Position numbers and translations under genes: made by a program. A stretch of DNA of 64,000 bases from Erpobdella octoculata (lineage: Eukaryota > Annelida > Clitellata > Hirudinida > Erpobdellidae): positions 9,969,456 through 10,033,455 of the forward strand of contig OZ022247.1 in NCBI GenBank assembly GCA_963978895.1, read 5' to 3'. Below are positions 10,330-25,409 of this stretch, in pieces (within the stretch, counting starts at the first letter, position 1; each line of letters begins with the position of its first letter). The notes beneath the pieces were generated by a model, which did not search any database, had not been told where the DNA came from, and was given only the letters and a program-made list of their open reading frames with translations.

Positions 10330-13300
10330 AGTTTTACAGAGATTCGGTATACCAGTCAATCCAAGAAATCTAAAATATGGAAGAGTTATTTACGATCGTT
10401 TCTGTAAAAGTCTCGATGGAAAAAACATTGAAGAAAATAATGCCGGCCCAGCTTCAACTATTATCAAGAATTCCCCTATCACTGATGAATCATTTCCAAC
10501 TTCAAGTGACGGTTATTTTAAGGCTCTCCTTGATTTTCCAAGTTCTACAGATGAACCATTATCAACCTCTTTAGATGTTTTAGCAACCCAAGAAGAAGCT
10601 CTGTCTTCCATGTATACGGATGAAAGTTTGACCTCGAAGGTTTGGACAACGCCTATGCAAGGAACTTCTCCATTTACTATGGAAAAAGACGAATGGAAGT
10701 CTCTAAGGGCTTTCCAACAAGGAAAAAACTTTGAAATGAATTGGATGGAAGTATTCCAACAATATATCAAAATCAACAATCCTTACTGTTGTTTCGCCTT
10801 CCGTTGGCACAGGGTAAAACCATTAGAATCCAGAAAACACGGTTTACTTTTCAACACAAAAGGAAATTGTCGTTTTGATGGATGAGAAATCCAAATAAAA
10901 ATGCAGATATCAAATGAAATAGGGCTCAAAGGACACATGACTTTTTTCGGAGGAGGCGGCGAATGTCGGCACCCAGTCGATAAACAACTTTGCCGATATA
11001 TTCGTAGTACTGAAAGAGACGAAATAGCCAAGACACTGGAAGATAACAATCTTCAATCCAGAGTAAGATATCTAAAAACATTGGATGGGATGGAAGCAGA
11101 TGTTTTTGATTCTGGCAATAAAGATGATGCCCCAAATCCTCAAGTTTTGAGAACGATTTCCAGCCAGTATCGGAAGAAAAGAAGGAGCCACAAACTGGAA
11201 ATAGAAAGTTTGTTGTTGCTAAAAAAAAGCACAGGCAAATGACAATTTTGCCTGCCTACAGGTAGTTATTGCTGTTCCTCTGGGTATTATGCTGTGGTCT
11301 CAAGAAAGTATTAGAATATTTCATGAGTTACGACAGAGGGATATTGTTTACTTGGACGCCACAGGAAGCATAGTGAAAAGACGGGGATCTCCCTTTTACA
11401 TCTACGAACTTGTTGTCCGCAATCCCGTAGAAGGAGGTCCACCTTTTCCCGTGGCAACCTATGTCACATGCAGTCACACGACGGCATCAGTGAAAAATTT
11501 TTTAAATGAGTTCAAGAGCACTTACAGTCAACGATATGAAGGGCGAAATAACAAACGTCCTAAACTCATGATATGTGATGGGTCAATTGTTATCCTGAGA
11601 GCCCTATGTGACTCCTTTTGCGACGCATGCCCAGAGATTGTTTTGGAGGCATATTATAGAATTGTGACTGGGGCAGCAACGGAAGAGGATCTCACAACAC
11701 CCGTTGTCCATCGATGTTTCAGCCTTATAATGAAAAACGCAAAAATATTGTGCAAGAAAACGCTATCAACAAATTGGAAAATCGGAATGAGTTACATTGG
11801 ATGCCTCGCCACCACGTCAACGCTAGAGGAGTTGTGTAGTTTATTGATAACGGGACAAGTAGTCTTTGGGAGTAAATGGGTTGGACCGTCGTTAAAAGAA
11901 CACGTTGAGTAACTGGAAAAATTCATTAATTTCACTAATGATGAACAATGCAAACAGATGACTGAAACTGAAGACCATGAAGAACCTTACGAAGTTTTTC
12001 CCAGTTTCCTCTTTTGCCAAAGACATCGAAAAAGCAATTTCTTCAGCACCGGTGGTTGAATAAAGAGAGGTTGAAAATTGTTTCTACAGTGAAACTTTCA
12101 TGAAACTCCTGGAAAAAGATTTCTTACCCAATTCACCTTTTTGGACGGGTATACTACTAGACGATTTGGGAAGACATGCCACTAATAACAGCACTCCGGC
12201 CTATATCAATTATTCGAAGTGGTACAAAAGGATATCCAGTCTTCCATATAAAAACATTTCAAAAAATAATAGGACCCAAGGAATAGTTGAAAAGAATCAG
12301 TGAGATCTTAAACATCGTAGGATAAAAAAGCAGCTAGGACGGCTGGATGATTTTTTTATTCTATACAAAGAAAAATACCGGGGTTTATTACGCCATTTCA
12401 ATTCCGTAAGGCATGACTCAAAATTTCTAAATAAGAGAGAAAGATCAAAGGCCAGTGGACATTTGAAAGCCGCACCGCTGAAAAAGCGCAAAATTGAACT
12501 TGAAGTATGGGCCAACAAGAAACCATCTAAAAAACGGGGAGTTTACGTTCAGCCACCAGTCACAAAAATTGATTTAATCAATAAAATTGACGAAAAAGCT
12601 GCAACTTGAATGAAAAGTTGGCCATTTCAAATAGTATTTCCAACGTTCTCCGAGGAAGCGGTTGGTTCAGTTCTGAACCGATAAACAGGGCCCTTAATAT
12701 TCTAAGTCAGCAAAATCCAAACCAGGGTGGATTCATGGACGTTGACTTTCTAACCAATATAAAAGTCACGGCATCTGGAGAAACCCCCTCCAAAACATTT
12801 ATTCAAATAATAAACCAAGGTGGTGATCACTGGATCACAATCAGCAACAGATTTTGCAAATCCGGTCAAGTGGACGTTTATGACAGTCTAGGAAGAACGC
12901 TCAATTCTTCAGATATCAGAACGATTGCTTTCTTAACGAAAGGACGCTGGTAATAAAACATCAGAACGTTCAGCGTCAAGAATGTGGAAATGATTGCGGT
13001 CCCTTCTCAATAGCATTCGCTGTCACTCTGGCACTGGGAAAAGACTCGGCAACGTGCAAGTACCACCAAAAGGATTTGAGGCAGAAAATTGAATTTGCCT
13101 TTAATGAAAGCAAGTTCTCTACGATGGATTGCCTTGATAAATTGTCAAAACCGGAGCCGATGGAGGAAACTATTGAATTGTACTGCCACTGCAAGTTAAA
13201 TTTTATTAAGGACAACGGCACGGAGGAGGACATGATCACATGCGATAAATGCGACCAATGGTTCCACAGAAGTTGCGAAAATGTGTCCCAGAAGTCTTTT

Positions 13301-13375
13301 GATTCGAAATGTTATATTTGTGAATCTTGTAGAAAGAATATGGTGGCATTGGCTTCACAGACCATTACGGCATAG
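10330..13375 (+). pseudogene. MULE-like transposase with Ulp1 protease and PHD finger, decayed
   Basis: The protein is spread over three frames. Frame 2 (10332-11240) starts VLQRFGIPVNPRNLKYG and has a TGA at 10883. Frame 3 (11289-11912) holds the probable DDE core with DIVYLDATGSIV and PKLMICDGSIV. Frame 1 (12100 on) follows. Frame 3 (12606-12953) and frame 2 (12962-13374) give a Ulp1/C48 protease with DHW, VYDSLG and QECGNDCGPF, so the His, Asp, Gln and Cys of the active site remain. A C4HC3 PHD finger follows (CDKCDQWFH, CYICESC). At least three frameshifts and several stops make it dead. Ulp1-bearing MULEs are known from plants; the superfamily call here is inference. The 5' end is cut by the neighbouring element, and I found no TIRs. 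Confidence 0.72.
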
Positions 13376-13787
13376 TCGTTGATGTACATTTACGAGTGTT
13401 TGCAGTTTAATAAAAAAAAATTAAAATATTGTGTCACACATTAAATATTATTTTACTAGTGCATAGTTACTGAGTTCCTTTAGATTTTTAAATCAAATAA
13501 TCAACGCAAGTTAGTTCGAAAACTCAGATATAATAAATCATTTTTGTTTAAACTCAAGATTATAATATAAAGGATTTAATTTACAGCAAGGAAAGGTATT
13601 ATACATTTACTTTAAATAATTGCTTAATAGTTGACAGTTACTGAGATATAGCGCTTTAAGTAAGCGCTATAGAATGCTATGTGTACCTAATCCCATACTA
13701 AGCGAGTCTGCCAGCTTAACTCCAGTTCCAAATTATGGTAAAATTTTAACATACTGTCCCGATCTCAACTATGCCTCAGAGCCTGAG
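13376..13787. repeat. transposon 3' flank and dispersed repeat copy
   Basis: 13376-13610 is AT-rich and unassigned. 13620-13740 is a minus-strand copy of the ~190-bp dispersed repeat (TACTGAGATATAGCGCTT, GCGAGTCTGCCAGCTTAA). Confidence 0.6.
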
Positions 13788-14750
13788 TTAATTTTTTTGA
13801 AAAGCAAAAACTAAATATATGCTGGTTGCTTCCCATTCAGAAAATGAGAGTGATGCCACATTCATTTTTTGCAATAAAATTTGGCCTTTTTCTTTCCTGG
13901 CATGTTTATCAAAAAACTCTTCAAAAGTCATGCAAAACAAAAGTTTCATGTTGTGCTTTGATGCCATTTTCTCTAAGAGTGGAAAGTAAACTAGATACTC
14001 AGGGCAGTTAACTACTCCATCAAGAAAGAAGTTGTACTTCGCTCCAAACAACGGTATATCAGTCTTGCTTTTCAAGTCAAAATCGACCTTGTAGATATCG
14101 TTCTGAAAAGACATGTGTTCAGCTTTTCTCAATCTTTCAACCATTTCATGCCAACTTGTTGTTGTTCCAATAAATATCCCTCCAGGTTTGAGACATTCAC
14201 AGGCATTCTCGATAATTCTCTCGGCTTGAGCAATGCTTCCAAAAGAATAATGAATTGCAAACTGACAACTCGTTATGTCAAATTGCTGATATTTGTTTTT
14301 ATACATTGCTTTCAACCTCTCTTTTGAGCAATCAGCTACAACAAACTCAGCTTTAAAAAGAGGTTTTGGATTTCTGTCTTCTGATTTCCGCACATACAAT
14401 GAGTTGGTTGAACGGATTTTTGTCCGTTCAACCAACTCATTGTATCGGCCTTTACTTTGTTCAACTGAAGTCTCTGCTATATCAGCACAAACCAAATAAT
14501 CAATGTTTCCATATTTCCATTTAGAAAGATCCCCTCCTTTGCCAGAACAAAGGTCTAAAACATCAAGTGATTCTCCCCTTTTCTTTTTTAACTTACCCAA
14601 TGCCTCATTAATTAGCATAGTTTTCACCCAGTTGTTAAAATTTCTCATGGAAATGATTTTGCTTGTGTTTCTTTTGGTAAGTCCATAATTTCCAAGCTGG
14701 TTGTAATACGAAGCAACAGAATTTGCAGCTTTTATATTAAATCTTTCCAT
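13788..14750 (-). CDS. RNMT: mRNA cap guanine-N7 methyltransferase
   Basis: Transfers a methyl group from S-adenosylmethionine to N7 of the cap guanosine of nuclear mRNA. The 320 residues cover the catalytic domain: SVASYYNQLG (11-20), MRNFNNWVK (35-43), SAM motif DVLDLCSGKGGDLSKW (63-78), VCADIAE (87-93), CQFAIHYSF (162-170), LKPGGIFIGTT (187-197), a LVYFPLLEKMA segment, and the typical C-terminus SEWEATSIYLVFAF. Most homologues read LGCGKGGD where this has LCSGKGGD. A 23-bp perfect hairpin is translated as residues 102-119. The reading is intronless over this domain. The frame stays open upstream of the chosen ATG to a possible acceptor (TTTTTTTAG, ~14784), so a variable N-terminal extension on an upstream exon is possible. 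A retrocopy cannot be excluded, but the frame is intact. Confidence 0.9.
   Translation of the reverse strand: MERFNIKAANSVASYYNQLGNYGLTKRNTSKIISMRNFNNWVKTMLINEALGKLKKKRGESLDVLDLCSGKGGDLSKWKYGNIDYLVCADIAETSVEQSKGRYNELVERTKIRSTNSLYVRKSEDRNPKPLFKAEFVVADCSKERLKAMYKNKYQQFDITSCQFAIHYSFGSIAQAERIIENACECLKPGGIFIGTTTSWHEMVERLRKAEHMSFQNDIYKVDFDLKSKTDIPLFGAKYNFFLDGVVNCPEYLVYFPLLEKMASKHNMKLLFCMTFEEFFDKHARKEKGQILLQKMNVASLSFSEWEATSIYLVFAFQKN
14394..14445. repeat. 23-bp perfect inverted repeat inside RNMT
   Basis: ATACAATGAGTTGGTTGAAC at 14394-14413, continuing to 14416, is matched exactly in reverse complement by 14423-14445, with a 6-nt spacer TTTTTG. On the coding strand the first arm reads RYNELVER, as expected for the family. 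The second arm supplies IRSTNSLY. Confidence 0.97.
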
Positions 14751-14863
14751 TTTCGAAAATGTTGTTCTTGTGTTTGGGCGTCTAAAAAAACTTGAGTTCT
14801 TCTATGAAGAATGAAAATTTAAAGACGAGTACAGTGTATTCTTTAATGAGGTTCCAAAATGGG

Positions 14864-15355
<492 letters not shown>

Positions 15356-15361
15356 TTTTTG

Positions 15362-15752
15362 GTGATGGTCGGTGGCTCAGTTGGTAAGAGCGCTTGCATT
15401 TAGGCGAGGCGGTGTTGCCGTAGACACGTGGGTTCGATTCCTAGTAGAGTCTTATAAATATTTGCGTTTCTTGTGGTGACAGTTAGTCATCCTATTTGTA
15501 GGCTCTTGAAACATTTCAACGCAATGTTTCACTTCATAAATTATCTATCTGGCAGCAGAATAAGCTGTCGAGCCGAAGTAAGGAGTTCTGAACCTATCAT
15601 AGTCGTAGTCTAATGTTAAGTAGCTCCGAAAGACTGAGACTTCTAGCCATCCTTTTTTGGGGATGGTCGGTGGCTCAGTTGGTAAGAGCGCTTGCATTTA
15701 GGCGAGGCGGTGTTGCCGTAGACACGTGGGTTCGATTCCTAGTAGAGTCTTA
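15362..15752 (+). mobile_element. tRNA-Leu-like SINE, full unit plus second head
   Basis: 15362-15455 carries RNA polymerase III boxes (A: TGGCTCAGTTGG, B: GGTTCGATTCC) in a tRNA-like fold with a TTTAG anticodon loop and a long variable arm, pointing to a tRNA-Leu ancestor. A ~200-bp body follows, ending CCATCCTTTTTTGG. At 15659-15752 the head recurs with identical boxes, then runs into (TA)n. The unit length is about 297 bp, so this is a tandem dimer with the second unit truncated. The acceptor stem does not pair well, so it is not a working tRNA. Confidence 0.75.
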
Positions 15753-15757
15753 TATAC

Positions 15758-15829
<72 letters not shown>

Positions 15830-16009
15830 ATATATATTTATATATACATATTTAATATATGTATATATATGTATTTATATATACATACATGCACATGCAC
15901 GTACACGTATATATATATATATAATATACATATATACATAAACATGCAGATGTACATGCACATGCACATACACGTACACGTATACATATGCATATACATA
16001 TACATAAAC

Positions 16010-16040
<31 letters not shown>

Positions 16041-16187
16041 TATACATGCATATTGTAAGATGAAATAGCTCACCTTACGTATATTTGTGTAAATAGCTTA
16101 TTTTATTATCTCTTATTATGGTAATTTGTGTATATGTATATATACGTTTGTTTATATATATGTATATATATCTGTGTTTTGTATATA

Positions 16188-16271
<84 letters not shown>

Positions 16272-16345
16272 TGTATATATATATATATATATATATATTT
16301 TTATACATATATATATATATATGTATATATATATAAAAAAAAAAT
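15753..16345. repeat. (TA)n with (CA)n/(CATA)n blocks
   Basis: Long mixed TA, TATG and CACATA tracts. A short unique island at 16049-16130 (GTAAGATGAAATAGCTCACC) is unassigned. Confidence 0.9.
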
Positions 16346-16383
16346 ATTTTAAAATATTTTAATAAAACATAAATATTTTTGAC

Positions 16384-19690
<3,307 letters not shown>

Positions 19691-19711
19691 TTGTTTGTAT
19701 ATATATGTACA

Positions 19712-20112
19712 CTTCGATGTCTGCCTTGACCGATTTGTCCGATTTTATCTGTCTCGTTATGAGCAAGACCCAAACTTTGACCGATTTCGTGAACCATCAA
19801 TAAATATAAATTTGTGCCTGAAATTGAATCAACTATAATAGTAAAATGCTTAAAAAGTTTCAAGGATTTAAAATTAAAATAAGACATTTTTAATTGTTTG
19901 ACATTTACAATTGCTTAAAACCAACCAGTACTATCAGCTGTCCAGTTTGCCAAATTGCAAAGACTAATTTTTCCAGAAGGTGGATATTCAGCTTGACCAA
20001 CCATACCATTTGTGAATTCTTTACCATCGAGGTTTAGAAATTCAAAACTCACTTTAATGTCTGCCTTGATTTTAGTTTTATAAAAAGTTAAATTTGCCAC
20101 ATCTGCCCACGT
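19712..20112 (-). pseudogene. matrix metalloproteinase catalytic-domain exons, zinc ligand lost
   Basis: Exon A (20112-19932) follows a TTTTTTATTTCAG acceptor and codes [20 protein letters not shown], then [13 protein letters not shown]. It ends at GATA|GTACTG. Exon B starts at 19817 after ATTTCAG and continues [20 protein letters not shown]. The splice joins in frame. The fold is the M10 catalytic domain, which should read HExxHxxGxxH; here it is [11 protein letters not shown], with the second zinc-binding histidine replaced by Gln (CAA). Just downstream (19712-19742) a second copy of the KADI-V motif appears and is cut by (TA)n. No other exons are found, because LINEs lie on both sides. It is a gene remnant or an inactive MMP. 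Confidence 0.75.
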
Positions 20113-20880
20113 CTGAAATAAAAAAGAGGTGTCAAAGTATTTCCAAATTAACTTCTTAGTTATGACATGAACGGTCGAAGATTTTGAAAATCTACGTAAA
20201 TTCATTGTTAAAAGCCACCAAGAATAAACATCCATGCATACATATAAACATACATACATCCAGCCATCTATACTTCCCTTCATCCACCCATCCATCCATC
20301 CATCCATCCATCCATCCATCCATCCATCCATCCATCCGATTCCATCCATCACTCACGCGCAAGACTCAAACACTGACAAAGTTTTACTTCAATATTTGCG
20401 TTACAACATTTGAAATGCAAGTGACATTTAAATGTTAAAATAACCTGGAAAGCTTTGTCAATCTCTTTATTGATATCTTTTAGACTAAGCTTATGATATT
20501 TCTTTTAATGGAAATTTTAAAATTTCATAACTCAGATGATTTCTATGAAACTTTGAGCCCGCAAAAAATGTATATTAGTACGTTTATCAACAAATGTTTA
20601 CATTTATTTATGCTTGCAAATATGTACTTGAATTTCAATAACTACACTATATAACACAAATTTTGTATCACCACTGATTAGTACAAATGACACTAGTTAT
20701 TGTTAAGAGCTTACAAAAATCTAAAATCTAAGATATAGAATATATAAAATCTATAATATATAATATATAAAATATATAAAATAAAGTGAAAGTTAAAAAA
20801 AAAAGTTTTTTAAAAGCACACTTTTATATTTTTTAAATTATGCAAATCGATTTCTAAATGCAATGATAGTTTTTACCATT
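20113..20880. other. unassigned sequence with (ATCC)n at 20279-20338
   Basis: A perfect (ATCC)n microsatellite and flanking AT-rich DNA. No further MMP exon was recognised. Confidence 0.6.
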
Positions 20881-21003
20881 GTTATTATTATTATTATAAA
20901 CCAGGCACGGGCAAGCCCCTCGCCGAACAATATAAACACAAACTGAACGCGCAAACAAATACAACAAAAAATAACGAAAAATAAACAGAGCAAAATAAAA
21001 ATC

Positions 21004-23927
21004 CTAAGCAAAATCAAATTGCATATCACCAAAAAAATCATCCAAAAGTGATTTGAACAAAGACAACGATTCAGCAGACACCACCGGCCCAGGGAGCCGA
21101 TTCCAGTCGTCCACCACTCTGTTACTGAAGTAATACTTCCTGCAATCTTTATGAGCCAACCTAGTAGCTAACTTAAACTCGTGTCCCCTAGTTCTTTCGT
21201 CAGGGCAAAGGGTCAACCCCGGACAGTGGCAATCCATCAACTGACCAGACTTCATTTTATACAGAAGAATTAGGTCTGCTCGCTTTCTTCTATATGTCAG
21301 GGAAGGCAATCTGAGTTTCTTCAACCTCTCCGTATAAATGAGACCTTTGCATGACCTGACCATTCTGGTAAACCTTCGCTGAACCCTTTCGAGTTCTTCA
21401 ATCAGACCACGCCCGTGAGGACTCCAAATCTGAACTCCGTACTCCAATTGAGATCTAATCAGAGATTTGTACAATGTTACAAAAGCATCATCAGGCAGAT
21501 ATTTTAAAGTTCTTCCAACTATACCCAACAAGGAATTGGCCTTTTTGATTCTAGAGAACACATGGTCTCTGAATTTCAATTTTGAATCCAGTATGATTCC
21601 TAGATCAGTAACCGAGCTAACTTCAGGAACCACAACAGACAAACCTGATGTATCTTGCATATAGTAATCCGCTGCAAAACGATTACCTCCAACCTTTAAA
21701 ACACAACATTTAGATGGATTCACTGTCATTTGCCATCTTGTGAACCACTGCTGCAATTTATAAATGTCGGACTGCAGTTCCCGAGTGTCTTTGAAGTCCG
21801 CGATCGGTCTAAACAACTTGGCGTCGTCCGCGAAAAGGTAGATGTTTTCGCTAACACCACAAATATCATTGATATAGATCACAAATAACAATGGACCTAA
21901 CACGCTTCCCTGAGGAACACCACTCAACACGGGAAAGGAATCAGAGAGTCCTCCCCTCAACTGAACTCTGAATGATCTCTCCGTCAAGTAACTTCTGATC
22001 CATTCTATCAATATTGGATGAACTCCATACTCCTTCATCTTAAACAAGAGTCTCTTGTGTGGAATTCTGTCAAAAGCTTTTTCTAAGTCGGTGTAGATTG
22101 TATGCACCTCCAACCCAGAGTCAACCGAGAGAGTAACTTCGTCCAGGAACTTCAGCAACTGCAGGACCGTAGAGCGTGAAGGAAGAAATCCAAACTGTCT
22201 ATGAGTGAAGATATCATATTGCAAAAAGTAGCTCATAATGTGGTCTTTAATTATTGACTCGAGAATTTTGCAACATACTGATGTCAAAGCTATTGGCCTG
22301 TAGTTCTCGACCTTAGCTTTGCTACCTTTTTTATACAACGGAACCACAACACTTGACTTCCAATCACATGGAACCACCCCCGAAGCCAATGATGTTCCAA
22401 AAATCCTCAACAAATGTTCATTTAAAACCAGTCTTGTTTCGCTTAAGATTCTTGAATGTATGCCATCCGGCCCCGCAGACTTTCCCCTGTTCAAGGCCAT
22501 CAATTTTTTCTCAACAATGCCACTATCAATTTTCAATTCTGTCATTCCACAAGCCGGCACAATTGGGTGAAATGTATCATCGCCTTCAAAGAGATCTTCC
22601 CGTACATAAACCGACGAGAAGAATTTAGCGAGTGCTTCTGCTTTATCTCTGTCACACATTAAGTCAGTTCCATCAACATTTAGAACACCAATACTCTCTT
22701 TAACCTTGGTAATTTTTTTAACACGGCTCCAAAACAACTTTGGACAGGTTCTATACTCTGAGGCAATACGGCTCTGACTCTCGATGTTGAGCTGTTTTGA
22801 CAATCTCTTGACTTTATCTCTGGTTACTCGGAACTCAGTCATTATGTCATCTCCATATTTGTAAATCCTTCTCCAAAGCTGATGTTTTAATTCAATGAGA
22901 CATTTCAGCTCAGGTGTCATCCGAAAGGTAAACTTCTTGTAAATCTGCTTTTTAGGCACAAATCGACTTGTAAGTTCATTTAGAGTATTGCGAAAAAACC
23001 TCCATTCGGAATCCACAGAGGACTCCAGAGGTCTGTCAGTGTTAGACAAACACTCATCCAGAGCCATGCTAAGACCACCATAATCACCCAGTTCATAACA
23101 AAACCTCTTTTCGTCCGGCCTCAAATTCTTTGTGAAACCAACCAATTTAAACCCCAAGATTGAATGATCACCATTCCCCAGCGGAGAGTAATATTGAATG
23201 TCAGTGATGTTGTCGCCAGACGTAATCACCAGATCCAGGACGCTTGAAGTTTGATTGGCAGCCCTCCTAGTAGGCTCATCAACATGTTGAAGCAAAAACT
23301 GTCATTTAAGAAATTAAGAAATTTATTTTCAATCTTCTCAGCTGAACCGTTGCAACTAAAGGTATTCCAGTTAATGTCCGGGAAGTTGAAATCACCAATA
23401 ATAACATGTTCACCTCTCAATAAAATGAACTCCTCAAGTAACTGGATGAGAAGGTCATTATTCGCACCACTGGAATTGGGACTTCTGTATACTGACAATA
23501 AATTCATCGTCTTGTTGGTTAGGGCCAGCTTTATGCACAAAGCTTCCTTAAATGGTGTACACAATGTCACTTCTGAGATATGGAGTTCTTCCTTGTAATA
23601 TGCCACAATACCTCTGCAGGACTGACTAGCAAACCCACTCGTTAAGACCTGGTACCCATCAATCTGAAACTCTGAAATACTCAATGGCTTGGTAAAGTGC
23701 TTAGGATTGGTCTCCAACAAAACAATTACATCTGGAACTTCAATCAATGACTTTAAAACAAACAAAAACTCCGTAAACTTATTTGTTAAGCAGTCAACAT
23801 TATTAAAAAGAATTGAAACAATGTCTTTTGGAGCACTTAAACTTGAACAGGACAATTTTATAAATTTTGTCTTCTGTGGGTTACCACATAGAAACCTCCT
23901 GGCTGCCCTCTCAATCTGAAAACCCAT
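21004..23927 (-). pseudogene. LINE endonuclease-reverse transcriptase with one frameshift
   Basis: Endonuclease in 23927-23226: NNVDCLTNKFTEF, CRGIVAYYKE, VYRSPNSSG, IIGDFNFPDINW. The frame shifts near 23280-23300 (FCFNMLMS against MLQHVDEPTR) and continues through SVLDLVITS, GDHSILGF, the YRPIALTSVCCKILE block, FLPSRST, TDLEKAFDRIPH, GVPQGSVLGPLLF, LFADDAKLF and LEYGVQIWSPHGRGL. The catalytic residues are present; the single frameshift disables it. Confidence 0.88.
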
Positions 23928-24103
23928 TTATCAATATCATCTTTTGTACTGATTTCCTTTTTCTTCTCTCCTATCAGCTTCCTGCACTCCTCTCTGTCCT
24001 CTTTGGACAAGTCGTGGCTCAAAATAACCTTCATGTATAATTCAGATTTTTTAAGCTTGAAACTGTTCTCTAGAATCATGTTTTTAGCATTCATTCCAAT
24101 CAA
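23858..24103 (-). pseudogene. C-terminal part of LINE ORF1
   Basis: 81 residues including VILSHDLSKEDREECRKLI and WVFRLRGQPGGFYVV, which resembles the C-terminal part of ORF1 nucleic-acid-binding proteins of CR1/Jockey elements. It overlaps the endonuclease ORF by about 70 bp in another frame. It lacks its N-terminus. Confidence 0.6.
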
Positions 24104-25406
24104 CTTGATAAGAACTGGTCTTGGCTTCTAATAGTAATAGTAATATTTTAGTCAACATTTTAATAAGTTTTTGTCACAGTCATGATTACCTAAAAGTTCA
24201 TTTAAATACGCTAGCGCAATCTAGTGAATAATTTTGAATGAGTTAAAAATAACTATTGAATAAAGTTGGTGAACAATCAATTTAAAAATTTTGACGACAG
24301 ACAGACAGAGAAGTCAAGTTAAGTAAAATTGTGTAATAAAATCTAGTTCTTTCTACCTTGCAAGTAATATCGTTTTGACAAAAATATATTTTTGTTCACA
24401 AAACTTTCCACGCCACACTTTTTAATAACACGTTTAGCAGCTGAAAAATAACAATGTAAAATTGTTTTTTTAAATGGTTAATTAAATCTTTAATTAAAAT
24501 ATTACTCACTTGATGTCTCTGGCTGATTTTCAAATTTTCCTGTAGATACTTTGGTAATTAAATGCTATTAAAATATAAATTTTATGTTTGTGAAAGACAA
24601 TTTCACCGTTTAACAAACATTAAACTGTTCAAAACAAAAATGTATTTTGAAAAAATATTTGAAGTAAGTATTTGAAAATAAAGTTTTTCATAAATTTTTT
24701 TTTAATTGAAACAGTTTACCTGGGGATTGAATTCATTATATTTTCTGATTCTTTTTTCTGATAAAACTACAGAAAACGAAATCCACGCAAACCAAACCAG
24801 GAAAATATTTAAGAAGTTTACAAACAGAATTATTTTTATTATTTGCCCAGAAAACTACTGAAATGTTGAAGTGACAGACTTACTGTTCTTCTGACTCTTA
24901 GCGTTTTATATACTGGTTATTTATACAACAAAAATCAACTTAAGTAATAATTTTGTATTATAATAAAATGATAACATTATTAATTATATAATAAAAACTA
25001 ATTGAATAGGCGTTTATAAACATTTTGGAAACATGAGATAATGTAGAATAACTTTAAATAAAAATGGTTTAATTGCTCCTTTAGGCGCAATTTGGTATAA
25101 TTGGCTTCGTAAAATAATTGTGTGTCACCAAATACATTATTACACTTGAATAATATTATTCAGGTTTTTATAAAGCGCTTTTTAAAAATAAAAGTCACAA
25201 AAGCGCACTGCACAGTTAAACGGACAAGAACAAATAGATACCCTTGAACTTATTATAGTTATTAGACCATTATTTCTTGAGTCGTTTAAAAAAGTAAATG
25301 ATGCCGAATTATAAAATAAAGAGAATTAGTAAAAAACACAGTTTTTAATGGTTAACTTGTTAAATCCTATATATTACTTTGCTTGCTTGATATTGCCGTA
25401 TGGACC
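24104..25406. other. intergenic AT-rich sequence with one dispersed repeat
   Basis: 24285-24345 is a reverse copy of the (CTGT)n repeat at 3846 (GACGACAGACAGACAGAG). The rest shows nothing I can name. Confidence 0.5.
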
Positions 25407-25409
25407 CTA

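Larger units (their letters stand above)
20880..24103 (-). mobile_element. second non-LTR retrotransposon, two ORFs, minus strand
   Basis: From right to left: the end of ORF1 (24103-23858), endonuclease (23927 on), reverse transcriptase to 21004, and a 3' UTR that ends in (TAA)n-like sequence near 20890. The 5' end is truncated inside ORF1 near 24120. The families of the two LINEs differ (FADD versus YADD). Confidence 0.88.

Noticed and set aside
15362..15455. A functional tRNA-Leu
   Set aside because: The acceptor stem and anticodon stem do not close properly, and the sequence continues into a SINE body and recurs 297 bp later.
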